Of a stretch of 64,000 nucleotides of DNA, positions 17,541-26,985 are shown piece after piece. How positions within the stretch are numbered: position 1 is the stretch's first letter; every line of letters starts with the position of its first letter. A program made the position numbers and the translations under genes. Origin of the DNA: Dethiosulfatibacter aminovorans DSM 17477 (lineage in GTDB: Bacteria > Bacillota > Clostridia > Tissierellales > Dethiosulfatibacteraceae). Location of the stretch: positions 16,623 through 80,622 of the forward strand of contig NZ_FQZL01000017.1 in assembly GCF_900142005.1 (NCBI RefSeq), given 5' to 3'. The notes below the pieces were generated by a model. The model saw only the letters and a list, made by a program, of their open reading frames with translations, was not told the DNA's origin and did no database searches.

Positions 17541-18482
17541 TTAGGACTTCCCTAGCGGCATCAAAGACAGGGCTTCCTTGGGACATGCATTGACACAAAC
17601 ACCGCATCCGACACAGGAATCGTAATTCATATTGACTTTCCGATTTTCCAATGAAAACACATTTCGTTGACATTTATTGGAGCAAAGTCCGCACCCTACA
17701 CATTTATCCTCATCGATGCTTACTACATATTTGACCTTAGGCCACACTGTTTCAAGACCCAGTTCTTTTGAGGCCCGCATTGGATAACAGCAGCAGGTAC
17801 AACAATTGCAAATTGCATGGGATTCAATAGTATGAATAAGACCTTCTTTGTCAGCGTCATTGAGTATGACGATAGCTTCTTCCTTAGAGATTTTTCTGCC
17901 ATAACCTCTTTCTATTGAAGGTGCTTTGCTTTTGCCAAGAGTAATGCAGGTATTTTTGCTGTGATTACAGTTCTCGGATGTTGATTTGCAGTCACAGGGA
18001 ATTATATATATATCTTCATCTGATGACATAAGGTAGTCTATAGCTTCATTTAACGGAACTATTGAGTTTTGGTTCTTGCTTATATCGGATAGATCCAGCT
18101 TCTTCTTCCTGTCTAAAAATTCTCCAAAGTGCCATTCTGAAATTTTTTTCCTGATTTCGTCAGGAATATTCTCCCAGACTTCTCTTTGAAAAGTTGCCAT
18201 TAAATTGACCCGTGTAAACAACGTACTCAACTCATATTTTACAGCATTGTCTTCAGATGTTTTGTTGATGATTGCATCCTTATACAATTTGTCTATTTTA
18301 TCGAAAGCTTCATATCCCAGTTTCTTGCTTATTTCTTCAGCTGATAGCCTGTTGTTGACCAGTATATACATGACATCAAGAACATCCGGATTATAGAATG
18401 TATCGAAATATGGCGCCAGTAATGAAGGGATATTTAACGAATTCATCAATTCGACTTTTTTATTTTCTTCAATATACAACAT
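17541..18482 (-). CDS. Cys-rich 4Fe-4S protein with N-terminal winged-helix-like part
   Basis: 313 residues. The C-terminal 60 residues hold two classic ferredoxin motifs: Cys261-264-267-271 and Cys290-293-296-300. Two further Cys groups precede them: 163, 165, 172, 179 and the dense CNCCTCCC at 225-232, so several more cluster or metal sites are possible. Residues about 30-120 (ILVNNRLSAEEISKKLGYE) look like a winged helix. The protein is probably cytoplasmic and passes electrons to, or holds a metal for, the methyltransferase encoded two bases downstream. Start ATG follows AGGAGCTGAACC. It begins ten bases after the yjiH-like stop. I do not recognise a named family with this full layout. 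Confidence 0.75.
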   Translation of the reverse strand: MLYIEENKKVELMNSLNIPSLLAPYFDTFYNPDVLDVMYILVNNRLSAEEISKKLGYEAFDKIDKLYKDAIINKTSEDNAVKYELSTLFTRVNLMATFQREVWENIPDEIRKKISEWHFGEFLDRKKKLDLSDISKNQNSIVPLNEAIDYLMSSDEDIYIIPCDCKSTSENCNHSKNTCITLGKSKAPSIERGYGRKISKEEAIVILNDADKEGLIHTIESHAICNCCTCCCYPMRASKELGLETVWPKVKYVVSIDEDKCVGCGLCSNKCQRNVFSLENRKVNMNYDSCVGCGVCVNACPKEALSLMPLGKS

Positions 18483-18492
18483 GGTTCAGCTC

Positions 18493-19809
18493 CTATAGAA
18501 ACAATTTTCCAACAATGGACGCCAGCACTATTGTAGCAATAACCCTCTCTATCCAAACTATTACAAGATCCTTTATTTTCACGGGTATTTCTGTTCCAAG
18601 TATGCATGGAACAGTAGCTGCAAAGAATACTATGGCAGAGACGCATATTACTCCTACGACATATTTGGTGAGCAGTGGTGAGGCTGTCACGACAAGTGAT
18701 GGAATAAAGCACTCGGCTATTGACAGGGCGGCTGCCTTGCTTGCAAGTAGCGCATCTGGGATATTTAACAATTTGAAAAACGGCAGATAAATATATCCAA
18801 GAAAATCAAAGAAGTTAGTGTATTTGCTCAAGATTAATCCAACTAAGGCTAAAGACATGCCTGTAGGCAAAATATTGGCTGCCATTAACAATCCGTCTTT
18901 GAAATTTTCATAAATGCTTTTAAGCAGAGGTTCTGTATTATTTGCTGCGCTGATGCCTTCATTGACGGCATTTTTTAAGAGATTGCCTTCAAAAACTTTT
19001 TCAGGATAACCATTTCCCTTGTAATATGTTTCCGGTATGCTGCTGATAGGATAAATCCTGACTGTGATTGCAGTAACTATAAAAGTGATTATGAGAGTAG
19101 ACCAAAAGTATAGATTCCATATATCCATGAGTCCTAAGGTTTTAGCAATCACTATCATGAATGTTGCGGATACTGTTGAAAATCCGGTCGCGATTATGGT
19201 CGCTTCCTTAATTGAATATTTTCCTTCCTTGAAAACCCTGTTCGTAATCAATAGACCGACAGAGTAGCTGCCTACAAATGATGCTACCGCATCCAAGGAT
19301 GACTTTCCGGGGGTTTTGAATATGGGTCTCATTACCGGCTTCATGAGAACGCCAAAGAATTCCAGGAAACCATAGCCTATCAGGAAAGTAAGGAAAATTG
19401 CACCTACAGGGACTATAACTCCCACTGATACCAGCAGTACATTATAGAGGAAGGGCCCCATATCATTGGCAAAAAGCCATTCAGGACCAATCTTAAAGTA
19501 GACCATGTATGTTAAAACTGCTCCTGCAATTTTAGCAAAAGAAAAGAATATCTGAGTTTTGCTTGTGTTCCATGTTTTCTTGACAAAAGGTCTAATTGCA
19601 CCATAGGTGGTAACACCAAGTATGTAAACAGGTATTGCAGGTGACAGGTAAGTCTTGATGAAGGTCACTAAATGATCAAGCGGGATGGTCTTTTTTCCGT
19701 TGATTGAAACCGAAACGAAGAACATGAAGATACCCAAGAAACTAAAAAATAAGAATTTTGCCAAACCCTTTCTTTGGTTGCTGGTTTGACGAGATAGATT
19801 TTTTTCCAT
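18493..19809 (-). CDS. YjiH-like nucleoside-recognition (Gate) membrane protein
   Basis: 438 residues, about ten to eleven membrane segments, with the repeated Gate/nucleoside-recognition layout: an early half (GYGFLEFFGVLMKPVMRPIFKTPGKSSLDAVASF) and a late half (LPTGMSLALVGLILSK). This matches the YjiH family, related to the spore maturation proteins SpmA/SpmB and the nucleoside transporter CNT fold. The transported substrate is unknown. It is the first gene of the operon; ATG 19809 follows AGGAGG. It is divergent from the AfsR/SARP-like regulator with an inverted repeat between them. Confidence 0.8.
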   Translation of the reverse strand: MEKNLSRQTSNQRKGLAKFLFFSFLGIFMFFVSVSINGKKTIPLDHLVTFIKTYLSPAIPVYILGVTTYGAIRPFVKKTWNTSKTQIFFSFAKIAGAVLTYMVYFKIGPEWLFANDMGPFLYNVLLVSVGVIVPVGAIFLTFLIGYGFLEFFGVLMKPVMRPIFKTPGKSSLDAVASFVGSYSVGLLITNRVFKEGKYSIKEATIIATGFSTVSATFMIVIAKTLGLMDIWNLYFWSTLIITFIVTAITVRIYPISSIPETYYKGNGYPEKVFEGNLLKNAVNEGISAANNTEPLLKSIYENFKDGLLMAANILPTGMSLALVGLILSKYTNFFDFLGYIYLPFFKLLNIPDALLASKAAALSIAECFIPSLVVTASPLLTKYVVGVICVSAIVFFAATVPCILGTEIPVKIKDLVIVWIERVIATIVLASIVGKLFL

Positions 19810-19831
19810 AATAAATCCTCCTGTTTATATA

Positions 19832-19871
19832 TTACTAAATGTTGTAAAATTAGTAAATCTATTGTTATAAT
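19832..19871. promoter_or_regulatory. Divergent promoter region with inverted repeat
   Basis: TTACTAA (19832-19838) and TTAGTAA (19850-19856) form a perfect 7-bp inverted repeat centred 18 bp apart. On the plus strand TTGTAA (19842-19847), 18 bases and TATAAT (19866-19871) make a promoter for the regulator that overlaps the repeat. The same site lies just upstream of the yjiH-like operon, so one bound protein could control both directions. Confidence 0.5.
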
Positions 19872-19923
19872 AGGATAGCGGTGTCCCTGAAAATGTCCTT
19901 TTACGCATTTATGAGGTTAAATT

Positions 19924-22851
19924 ATGAAAATTTCTATATTCTTAAATCAAATTCCCAGAACTCTCATTGAAAACAATGAGATATTTTTTGACAACAAAAA
20001 ATCAGAGGTTATTTTTTATTATATGGTTCTGAGAGGAAAGGTTTCGCGTACTGGACTGGCTTACCAGATTTGGCCTGACAGCAATGAAAGTGCGGCAAGG
20101 AAGAATTTGAGAAATCATCTGTACTACATCAGGAAAACAATAGGAAGGAATATTTTCAATACAAGCAAGGATATATTGTCTGTTGATAATGATGTTGAAG
20201 TTGAAGTTATCGTTGATTCAGCTGGAAATAGGATTATGGAAGGTATATGTCTGCCGGAATCTGATGAAATACAGAGTTTTTTTATGGATTTATACGATAA
20301 GCATTCAGAATTGTACATGGTTGGAAACAGGAAGCAGCTTGATGATGGAGTAAATGAAAAAAATGAATCCAAAGTGCGTAAAGCTTATGAAAATATCACT
20401 AAGATTGACCCATACGATGAGGAAAGCTGCAGGAAGATGATGTTGTTTTACTTGAATTTCAATTCGTATAACAAGGGAATTGAAATCTATTTAAGAATGC
20501 GAGAGTTATTGAAGGCGGACTTAAATGAAATGCCTGAAAAGGAAACGTCGGAAATATACGGAAAGCTTGTTTCGTTGAAAAAGGATTCTCAGGGTAAAGC
20601 AAAGAGGAATTTTTTTGGCAGAAGCGATGAGATTATAAAGATAAATGAACAGTACAGCAATTTTATAAATGGGTTGGATTACTCCAATATCATTATATAT
20701 GGTGGTGTCGGTACCGGTAAGACGTTTCTGATGAATAACATCATCAGGGACATGAATGATGACGATAATGTTATTAGAATAAATCTGTCATGTTTTGAAA
20801 TTGAAAATGATTTTAGCTTCAAGGCTATATATAAATTCACGAAGCAAGTACTGGACTTGATGAATAGAAAGGTTACAAGTATTAAAAAGGATGATATAGA
20901 CCTTATAAATAAGTTCCTGCCTTTTCTGTCCTATGAAAATATTGGCTCTGATCATATTGACGATGATGTTGAACGAATGACGAAAGTGTCATATATACAA
21001 TTTGAAGAAGCCTTCATGAGTATTTGCCTTGAATTGACACGCAGTAATAAACTTCTTATTACTATTGACGATATCCATAATATGGATTTTTTGAGTCTGA
21101 GACTACTATCCAATCTATTCATGGGCAGATTTAAAGATAAAATATTACTATTGTCAACTTGCAGGAGAAATCAAATCCATAGAATAGTAGATCTGACTGA
21201 TATTATGATCAACAAGAATGATTTGATGATGGTGGAATTGGATAATTTTTCCTTCGCAGACGTTGAGAAAATAATTGGAAAAAGAATTGAGCATGATACG
21301 GATCCTGACCTGGTAAACAAACTTTACAGAGAAACAAAGGGTAATCCGTTGTTTCTGTTTGAGTACATCGAATCAATGGAAAACGGCAATAAAACAATTA
21401 ATGAATTCAAGTTTATTTCAATATTTAAGAACAAATATGAAATGTTGAGTGACTTGCACAAGAGGATATTGTCTGTATCTTCGACTTTTTTTGACGTAAT
21501 CGATTACAGAATAGTATCTGATGTGTTGAAACTCGATGAATTGAAAATATTGGAGTCTCTTGACGAACTGGTCAGAATGGGTTGCCTGATAGAGGAATAT
21601 GACAATGATGATATAAGTATTGCTTTTTTTCATGATAAATTTCGGGAGTATATTTATGACTCGTTGTCAGGACTTATTCTCAGGAGATATCATTCCGATA
21701 TTGCAGAAAATATTGAGAAAAGACTGACAGGCACTGCCAGGGATTATCTGGAGTATAATCGGCTGGTATATCATTATAGAATTATCGGGAACAGAAACAA
21801 GTATTTAAAATACGTTGTAAAGAAATACGAGTTTTTACTCAATCCTAATATAGAATATCCGGAATATATATCCAGTATAAACAATGAAGACTTGGTAAAT
21901 CTGAATAAGGAAATTAATAAACTGGACAGGGATAATGATATTTGGATTGATTTTCAGATTTTAAAGGGTGCATATGAGATAAAGAATTGCATGTACGAAG
22001 ATGGGAAAAACAGTGTTCTGGCGGCAATTGATAACGCCAAGGCATATAATGCCTTGTATAAGGCCTACAATCAGATGATTTACTACAGCATTCAGATCAG
22101 AGACTTGGATCAGATGCATGATTATCTCTGTAAACTGAAGGCATTGACGGATAAAGACGGCTCAAGGTTTGAAATAGGCAAGTTGAAAAGGCTGTGGGGT
22201 CTTTATCGAATAATGAATGGTGGGTATGATAAGGCTGAAAGTGAATTGAAGGATAGTATAGAGATATTTGGCAGCAGCAGTGACATGGAACTATCGCCAC
22301 TGAATCTCGCTTCTTCTTACAATTATCTGGGCTATATATATAAGTATAAAGGTGACTATATTAAAGCTACAGAATATTATAAGAAGGCTGTGGAGATATG
22401 CCTGGATTCAAATATCCTAAGCGGACAAACCGTTTACTATACCAATCTTGGCCAATCATTGTATGAATTGGGGAGGTTTTCGGAAGCAAAAGAGTATCTG
22501 TTGAAATCGGAAACGCTTCATAAAAAGGTATTTACCATCTGGAGCAAACCACTGACAGAATGTTATTTGTCGTTGATTCATTTCAATGAAGGGGATTACA
22601 AGCTGTCGCATAAATATTTGGAATCATCCATTTTGCATGCAAAAAAATTGAAGAATCCGTATGAATCAAGCTTTGTCCTAAAGGCTATGGTTTTGATCAA
22701 AGTAGAATGTTTGAAGAATAGCGAACTGAACAGTATATTCTCTGACATCCTGGATAAAGATGTTCGATACTATGTACAGGAGGCAATTGATAGCTTTAAA
22801 GTGCTCAAAATGACCGGAGAAATTGATTTTTTAGAAGAGTTGTTGTGTTGA
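19924..22851 (+). CDS. AfsR/SARP-like transcriptional activator with AAA ATPase and TPRs
   Basis: 975 residues. The N-terminus (about 1-100) has an OmpR-like DNA-binding part with the typical NESAARKNLRNHLYYIRKTIG; residues about 145-220 resemble the bacterial transcriptional activator (BTAD) domain; an STAND/AAA ATPase follows with Walker A GGVGTGKT (260-267) and Walker B LLITIDDIHNMD (near 382); the C-terminal third is helical TPR repeats (GYIYKYKGDYIKATEYYKKAVE). Such regulators act as ATP-dependent switches that respond to ligand or partner proteins. It is divergent from the yjiH-ferredoxin-methyltransferase operon, which is its likely target. Start ATG follows GAGG. Confidence 0.85.
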   Translation: MKISIFLNQIPRTLIENNEIFFDNKKSEVIFYYMVLRGKVSRTGLAYQIWPDSNESAARKNLRNHLYYIRKTIGRNIFNTSKDILSVDNDVEVEVIVDSAGNRIMEGICLPESDEIQSFFMDLYDKHSELYMVGNRKQLDDGVNEKNESKVRKAYENITKIDPYDEESCRKMMLFYLNFNSYNKGIEIYLRMRELLKADLNEMPEKETSEIYGKLVSLKKDSQGKAKRNFFGRSDEIIKINEQYSNFINGLDYSNIIIYGGVGTGKTFLMNNIIRDMNDDDNVIRINLSCFEIENDFSFKAIYKFTKQVLDLMNRKVTSIKKDDIDLINKFLPFLSYENIGSDHIDDDVERMTKVSYIQFEEAFMSICLELTRSNKLLITIDDIHNMDFLSLRLLSNLFMGRFKDKILLLSTCRRNQIHRIVDLTDIMINKNDLMMVELDNFSFADVEKIIGKRIEHDTDPDLVNKLYRETKGNPLFLFEYIESMENGNKTINEFKFISIFKNKYEMLSDLHKRILSVSSTFFDVIDYRIVSDVLKLDELKILESLDELVRMGCLIEEYDNDDISIAFFHDKFREYIYDSLSGLILRRYHSDIAENIEKRLTGTARDYLEYNRLVYHYRIIGNRNKYLKYVVKKYEFLLNPNIEYPEYISSINNEDLVNLNKEINKLDRDNDIWIDFQILKGAYEIKNCMYEDGKNSVLAAIDNAKAYNALYKAYNQMIYYSIQIRDLDQMHDYLCKLKALTDKDGSRFEIGKLKRLWGLYRIMNGGYDKAESELKDSIEIFGSSSDMELSPLNLASSYNYLGYIYKYKGDYIKATEYYKKAVEICLDSNILSGQTVYYTNLGQSLYELGRFSEAKEYLLKSETLHKKVFTIWSKPLTECYLSLIHFNEGDYKLSHKYLESSILHAKKLKNPYESSFVLKAMVLIKVECLKNSELNSIFSDILDKDVRYYVQEAIDSFKVLKMTGEIDFLEELLC

Positions 22852-22871
22852 GATGCAGAAATTTCAATGGA

Positions 22872-24257
22872 TTATAGGAATGAGTTCATTGTGTATAAGC
22901 CGTCTTTCTCCTGCAAGTTATTCATATATATCTTAAGTTGACGTTTGGTTTCAAAATGAGCTATTGTTCCTGAAATGAGATAGGACAATGATAGCGCACC
23001 AAAAATTCCGGTTAATCCGAAAAGCTTTGACCCGAGTGTGGCCAAAGGAACATAGAGGATAAAAATTTGGATTACAATTAGTGTTGAAGAATGAAAAGGT
23101 TTATTGAGTACATTTAAGACTGTTGAACCGATCCTTAGAATTCCTTGGAAAGCATAAGCTATGGGAACGATTCTGATATAAAGAGTAATGGTGTTTATGA
23201 CATTTGAGTCATCGTTGAAGATTGCGGCAATGGGCTTCGAGAAAATACCTAATACCAGAGCCAGTACGATTCCGATAATAATTGAAAACATTTCTACCGT
23301 TTTATAGCTTTTAGCTGCACGGTTGAATTTTTTCGCCCCTAAATTCTGGCCAATGAATGGCCCTATTGCTATGGCCAAGGCTCCTGTAAAGGATAATGCA
23401 AAAGATTCAATTTTAGTAGCCACCCCAAAACTAGCGACCGCTTCAGTCCCGTAAGTAGACAACAACCTGGTGATAATTCCTGCCCCGATCGGTAAAGACA
23501 TTTGAACAAGAGCGTTGGGGACACCGATATACAAAATTTTCTTCCATGACTCAATTAGCTTGCTGAAAGAAATCTTATCGAAAGTAATAAGTTGTTCTCG
23601 ATATTTTAGAACGTATAGGGCTACTATAAAAGTTAATGTTCTAGAAATAACTGTAGCGATGGCGGCTCCTTGAATCCCTAAATCAGGGAATGGCCCGATT
23701 CCGAAGATCAGCAGGGGATCTAAGATTGCATTGGTAATAGCAGCAACTGCCATAATTAAGCTTGGTACTTTGGTGTCTCCCAAAGCGCGGATGATATTAT
23801 TGCCTATTTGGGGGATAACGAGCATAATCATTCCCAAGTACCAAATGGTCATATATTCTTTGATATAAACCAGGGTGATGCCTTTGGCACCCATCAGTGA
23901 GAAAAGAGGCTTTATAGTAATTAGACCAATTGCTGCAAGTAGAATATTAACGATAAAACCAAGAATCAGGCTGGCTGTGCTTAATCTTGATATTTGACAA
24001 TGGTCCTCTTCGCCTACTAGCTTGGAGATTATTGCTGAACTTCCCAAAGCGACTCCTGCAGCTATACTATGGATTACTAATACCACCGGGAAGGTGAAGG
24101 ACATTGCGGCCAGTTGTTCGGATCCTAACTGTCCAATAAAGAAAGTATCAATTAAATTAAAAGTAATCATCCCCAACATACCTGCAATCATTGGTATATA
24201 TAGATTTAGTAACTGTTTGGACACATTTCCGCTTGTCAGCCTTGCTTTTTTCTGCAT
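22872..24257 (-). CDS. MATE-family multidrug/toxin efflux transporter
   Basis: 461 residues from the ATG at 24257 (GAGGAG lies ten bases upstream; an earlier in-frame ATG would add a non-homologous hydrophobic tail). Twelve membrane segments. The opening QLLNLYIPMIAGMLGMITFNLIDTFFIGQLG and the mid-point GAKKFNRAAK are hallmark MATE sequences. It exports cationic compounds in exchange for sodium or protons. A MarR regulator is divergent from it and probably controls it. The stop lies 20 bases from the end of the converging SARP gene, with no clear terminator between them. Confidence 0.9.
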   Translation of the reverse strand: MQKKARLTSGNVSKQLLNLYIPMIAGMLGMITFNLIDTFFIGQLGSEQLAAMSFTFPVVLVIHSIAAGVALGSSAIISKLVGEEDHCQISRLSTASLILGFIVNILLAAIGLITIKPLFSLMGAKGITLVYIKEYMTIWYLGMIMLVIPQIGNNIIRALGDTKVPSLIMAVAAITNAILDPLLIFGIGPFPDLGIQGAAIATVISRTLTFIVALYVLKYREQLITFDKISFSKLIESWKKILYIGVPNALVQMSLPIGAGIITRLLSTYGTEAVASFGVATKIESFALSFTGALAIAIGPFIGQNLGAKKFNRAAKSYKTVEMFSIIIGIVLALVLGIFSKPIAAIFNDDSNVINTITLYIRIVPIAYAFQGILRIGSTVLNVLNKPFHSSTLIVIQIFILYVPLATLGSKLFGLTGIFGALSLSYLISGTIAHFETKRQLKIYMNNLQEKDGLYTMNSFL

Positions 24258-24287
24258 TCGATTAACTCCTCTAAAAAATATAGTTGC

Positions 24288-24306
24288 TACTGTTATAATA
24301 TCAGTA
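24288..24306. promoter_or_regulatory. Possible MarR operator ahead of the MATE gene
   Basis: TACTG and CAGTA flank an AT core of nine bases, a dyad about 30 bp upstream of the MATE start codon where a repressor would block transcription. Palindrome and place fit MarR-type control; the exact box is not proven. The rest of the 330-base gap 24258-24589 holds the MarR promoter and nothing else that I can name. Confidence 0.35.
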
Positions 24307-24528
24307 TACCATAAAAGTTGCAAAAAGAAACTAAAAATATTCAATTGTCTTTTGGATACCCTCTATCTTTAGAAGTTGGAAAAGTTTTGTCGCCTTGTTA
24401 ATGGGTTGAGGAATAGGGCTTGTATTTGTCTATAAATCGGCTGGTGAAAAAATAAAATCACGACCAATTGATGCGTGACTTAAGATAGTTTAAAAATGCA
24501 ATCAAAATAAGTTCCTGATTTCAATCAC

Positions 24529-24557
24529 TTTACAATGCTTTCCTCGGGGGATATAAT
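24529..24557 (+). promoter_or_regulatory. Promoter of the MarR gene
   Basis: TTTACA (24529-24534), a 17-base spacer and TATAAT (24552-24557), then AAGGGG (24575-24580) nine bases before the ATG at 24590. The short leader and near-consensus boxes make this one of the clearest promoters in the window. Confidence 0.65.
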
Positions 24558-24589
24558 GAAATAGAAACTAAGACAAGGGGATGACATAT

Positions 24590-25027
24590 ATGAATCACGA
24601 TTTTCCAGGCAAGCATATTACAATTATTTCTAAAAATGTAAATTATTATTTCAATAAGAAATTGGAAAAATACAATATTAAGAGAAATCAGCTTCAGATC
24701 CTGCATTACCTGAATAAAAATAAAGGCGTTAGCCAAGATGAACTGGGCAAGGACTTGATGATGGATAAAATTTCTGTTACTAAGATATTGAAGGGACTGG
24801 TTAGTGAGCAATATGTGGAAAAGAGGGAAGGAGAGAAAGATAAGAGAAGAAAGGAATTATACATAACTGAGAAAGGTTATGAATTACACGATGAGGTATA
24901 TGACATAACGCAAGAAGTAACTGAAATACTGTTTCGAGGTTTTTCATATGGAGAGGAACAAATCGCTAGAGAATTGTTGATTCGTATGTCAAAAAACATT
25001 TATGAAGCTGTTCAGGACTCAAAGTGA
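24590..25027 (+). CDS. MarR-family transcriptional regulator
   Basis: 145 residues from the ATG at 24590. The ATG at 24581 is only one base from AAGGGG, so the later one is preferred. Winged-helix body: KRNQLQILHYLNKNKGVSQ, then the recognition part LMMDKISVTKILKGLVSEQY and the wing with EKDKRRKELYITEKG, all typical. It should be a dimeric repressor released by small aromatic or toxic compounds. Its divergent neighbour is a MATE pump, the common MarR-pump pair. A strong terminator follows at 25061. Confidence 0.9.
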   Translation: MNHDFPGKHITIISKNVNYYFNKKLEKYNIKRNQLQILHYLNKNKGVSQDELGKDLMMDKISVTKILKGLVSEQYVEKREGEKDKRRKELYITEKGYELHDEVYDITQEVTEILFRGFSYGEEQIARELLIRMSKNIYEAVQDSK

Positions 25028-25060
25028 ATGATAAATCCGAATGCGCTATTATATCTCAAC

Positions 25061-25090
25061 ATTCCCCCATATCAAAAAATATGGGGGAAT
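25061..25090. terminator. Convergent terminator between MarR and M20 genes
   Basis: ATTCCCCCATAT, a loop of six bases, then ATATGGGGGAAT: a perfect 12-bp stem between two converging genes. It has no long T-run but the GC core is strong. Confidence 0.7.
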
Positions 25091-25120
25091 ACTCTATGCA
25101 TATTTTACTGGACAATGCCA

Positions 25121-26452
25121 TCATCCGATTTCTGATTTTTCAATGATCCTTGAATTCTCTTCAAGATAGGCGAGATACTCTTCCTTGGTCATGGCCGGCT
25201 TGAAATTCTCCTTGATGGATTTCGCAACGCTTGCGCCGTCGAATAAAAGATCTATGACAGTCATTGCCATGGCTTTTGCCGGCAGTATGTAGGCAGTATC
25301 CTTGTCCACTATCTTGAAATCTCTTGTATGAAGATTTCCTTCTACTCCTCCAATAAATGGATGGAGTGCGGGTATGAGGTGGGACACGTCTCCGAAGTCG
25401 AATGAGCCGGTGAAATCAGCACCTTCTATGATTTGGCTTTCATCAACGAATTCTTTCGCATTGTTCCTGAACAGCTCATCCAGTTCAGCCGTTCTCAGTA
25501 AAGGAAGATATCCGGGAGTTTCCGATATTTTCACTCCTGCGCCTACGGCATATCCGCCTGCAATTATTGCCCTGTTGACTTTCTCGTTGGAAGTTCTTAT
25601 CCCTTCAATGGTTCTCGCTCTCACGTATGTCTCCATTCTGACATCGGCAGGCACTACGTTTACTATGTCTCCTCCCTTGGTTATGATGGGATGGACCCTG
25701 ACCCTTTCCTGATCCGGAAATGTTTCCCTCTGGGCATGTATATTTCCTATGGCTATCATGGCGGCATTCAATGCGTTTACCCCCATCTCAGGTGCGCTTC
25801 CGGCATGTGATTCCTTTCCTATAAACTGCACGTTTTTTCCTATGAATCCGTTGCCGGTGCCTCCTACTATTACCTTCTTGTCGCCTTGCAGATTCAAGGA
25901 GTGAATCATCATTGCAACATCGACATCGTCGAAGTATCCTCTCTTGATGAGCTCTTGCTTTCCACCGTAGTATTCTATTTCGCCCTTTTCTTTCAGCGTG
26001 CCTCTGTATTCCAGCTCGACGTATTCTTCCGCCGGTACCGCCATGAATTCAACGCTGCCGTCAAGTTCATCCAAAACCTTGGATACCGTCAATCCAATGG
26101 CCGCGCCCATCATTGCAGCTATCTGTACATTGTGTCCGCAGGCATGGACAGCGCCCGTCTCCTTGTCCGCAGCCTCGTGTTCCCTGCAGATTATGGCATC
26201 AAGCTCTCCGAGGACGGCTATGACGGGGCCAGGCCTTTCTCCAGGGAGGCTGGCTTTGACTCCCGTAACAGCTATATTCTCTTCTACTTCCAGTCCTATT
26301 TTTTTCATTTCGCGGGAAACAAGTCCGGCGGTCTTGATTTCCTTGTATCCCAGTTCAGGATTGGAAAAAATTTCTTCACCTATGCTTATGATCTTTTCTC
26401 TGTTGTAATCAATGGCATCACATACGCGCTGCTTCAATTGTGATTTATTCAT
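25121..26452 (-). CDS. M20 family amidohydrolase/peptidase (AbgB-like)
   Basis: 443 residues. The metal-site signatures are visible: VHACGHNVQIAAMMGAA (about 105-121), VPAEEYVELEY (about 138-148) and the late IGGVEGNLHTRDF (about 388-400). This is the M20D/aminobenzoyl-glutamate hydrolase B-like group, which splits amide bonds of N-acyl amino acids or small dipeptide-like molecules in the cytoplasm. ATG 26452 follows GGAGAAGGACG. It is last in an operon behind two membrane proteins, so uptake followed by hydrolysis of an amide substrate is likely; the identity of the substrate is not visible. Confidence 0.85.
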   Translation of the reverse strand: MNKSQLKQRVCDAIDYNREKIISIGEEIFSNPELGYKEIKTAGLVSREMKKIGLEVEENIAVTGVKASLPGERPGPVIAVLGELDAIICREHEAADKETGAVHACGHNVQIAAMMGAAIGLTVSKVLDELDGSVEFMAVPAEEYVELEYRGTLKEKGEIEYYGGKQELIKRGYFDDVDVAMMIHSLNLQGDKKVIVGGTGNGFIGKNVQFIGKESHAGSAPEMGVNALNAAMIAIGNIHAQRETFPDQERVRVHPIITKGGDIVNVVPADVRMETYVRARTIEGIRTSNEKVNRAIIAGGYAVGAGVKISETPGYLPLLRTAELDELFRNNAKEFVDESQIIEGADFTGSFDFGDVSHLIPALHPFIGGVEGNLHTRDFKIVDKDTAYILPAKAMAMTVIDLLFDGASVAKSIKENFKPAMTKEEYLAYLEENSRIIEKSEIG

Positions 26453-26489
26453 CGTCCTTCTCCTTCATTAGATTTCCTGTAATCCAAAT

Positions 26490-26520
26490 GATGGGCAATT
26501 CAAATGCTGAATTGCCCATC
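26490..26520 (-). terminator. Intra-operon hairpin (attenuator or processing site)
   Basis: GATGGGCAATTCA, a 5-base loop and TGAATTGCCCATC form a perfect 13-bp stem in the 78-base gap between the small membrane gene and the amidohydrolase. No T-run follows, so partial termination or RNA-end protection that lowers M20 expression is more likely than a full stop. Confidence 0.55.
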
Positions 26521-26530
26521 GATTAGCTAG

Positions 26531-26983
26531 CTATATGATTCCTTGAATTTTAAGTACTATTTGAGAGATAATCGCCGATCCGAAAAACGTACCGATAAAA
26601 ACACAGATCGCAACAATTACAATCTTCCAGCTCATCTTTTTCAGTACATCCAGCTTGTTGCCTACGGAAAGGCCTGCAAAGGCGAGGATGGGAGTTGTTG
26701 TGCCCAGAAAATTTACATTGTTTGTAATTCCCAAAAACCACTGGGCCGTCGGCATAAAGGGCATACTCAGAAGCAATGAAATCAAGGTCGCCCATGCAAA
26801 TGCAGGGAACTTGACCTTTGGCAGAAGTTTCTTGATTATCAAGGCAAGCTGGGCAATGACAATTACTATCAGCATGCCCGGAATGGCTGATACGATATCA
26901 ATTCCATATCCAATGCGCTGCCCTATCAGTATGATGATACCTACAATTATCAATAGTTTTAATTGTTGCAGTATCTCAGTCAT
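26531..26983 (-). CDS. Small membrane protein, probable transporter subunit
   Basis: 150 residues from the ATG at 26983 (GGAGGAGAG upstream), two bases after the stop of the larger partner. Four to five hydrophobic segments; the stretch TPILAFAGLSVGNKLDVLKKMSWK is the most distinctive, resembling the end of DUF340/LysO- or CidB-like exporters. I do not recognise a named family with certainty. Tight coupling to a 277-residue membrane protein upstream suggests that the two together form one transporter. The following hairpin and M20 gene belong to the same unit. Confidence 0.6.
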   Translation of the reverse strand: MTEILQQLKLLIIVGIIILIGQRIGYGIDIVSAIPGMLIVIVIAQLALIIKKLLPKVKFPAFAWATLISLLLSMPFMPTAQWFLGITNNVNFLGTTTPILAFAGLSVGNKLDVLKKMSWKIVIVAICVFIGTFFGSAIISQIVLKIQGII

Positions 26984-26985
26984 GA

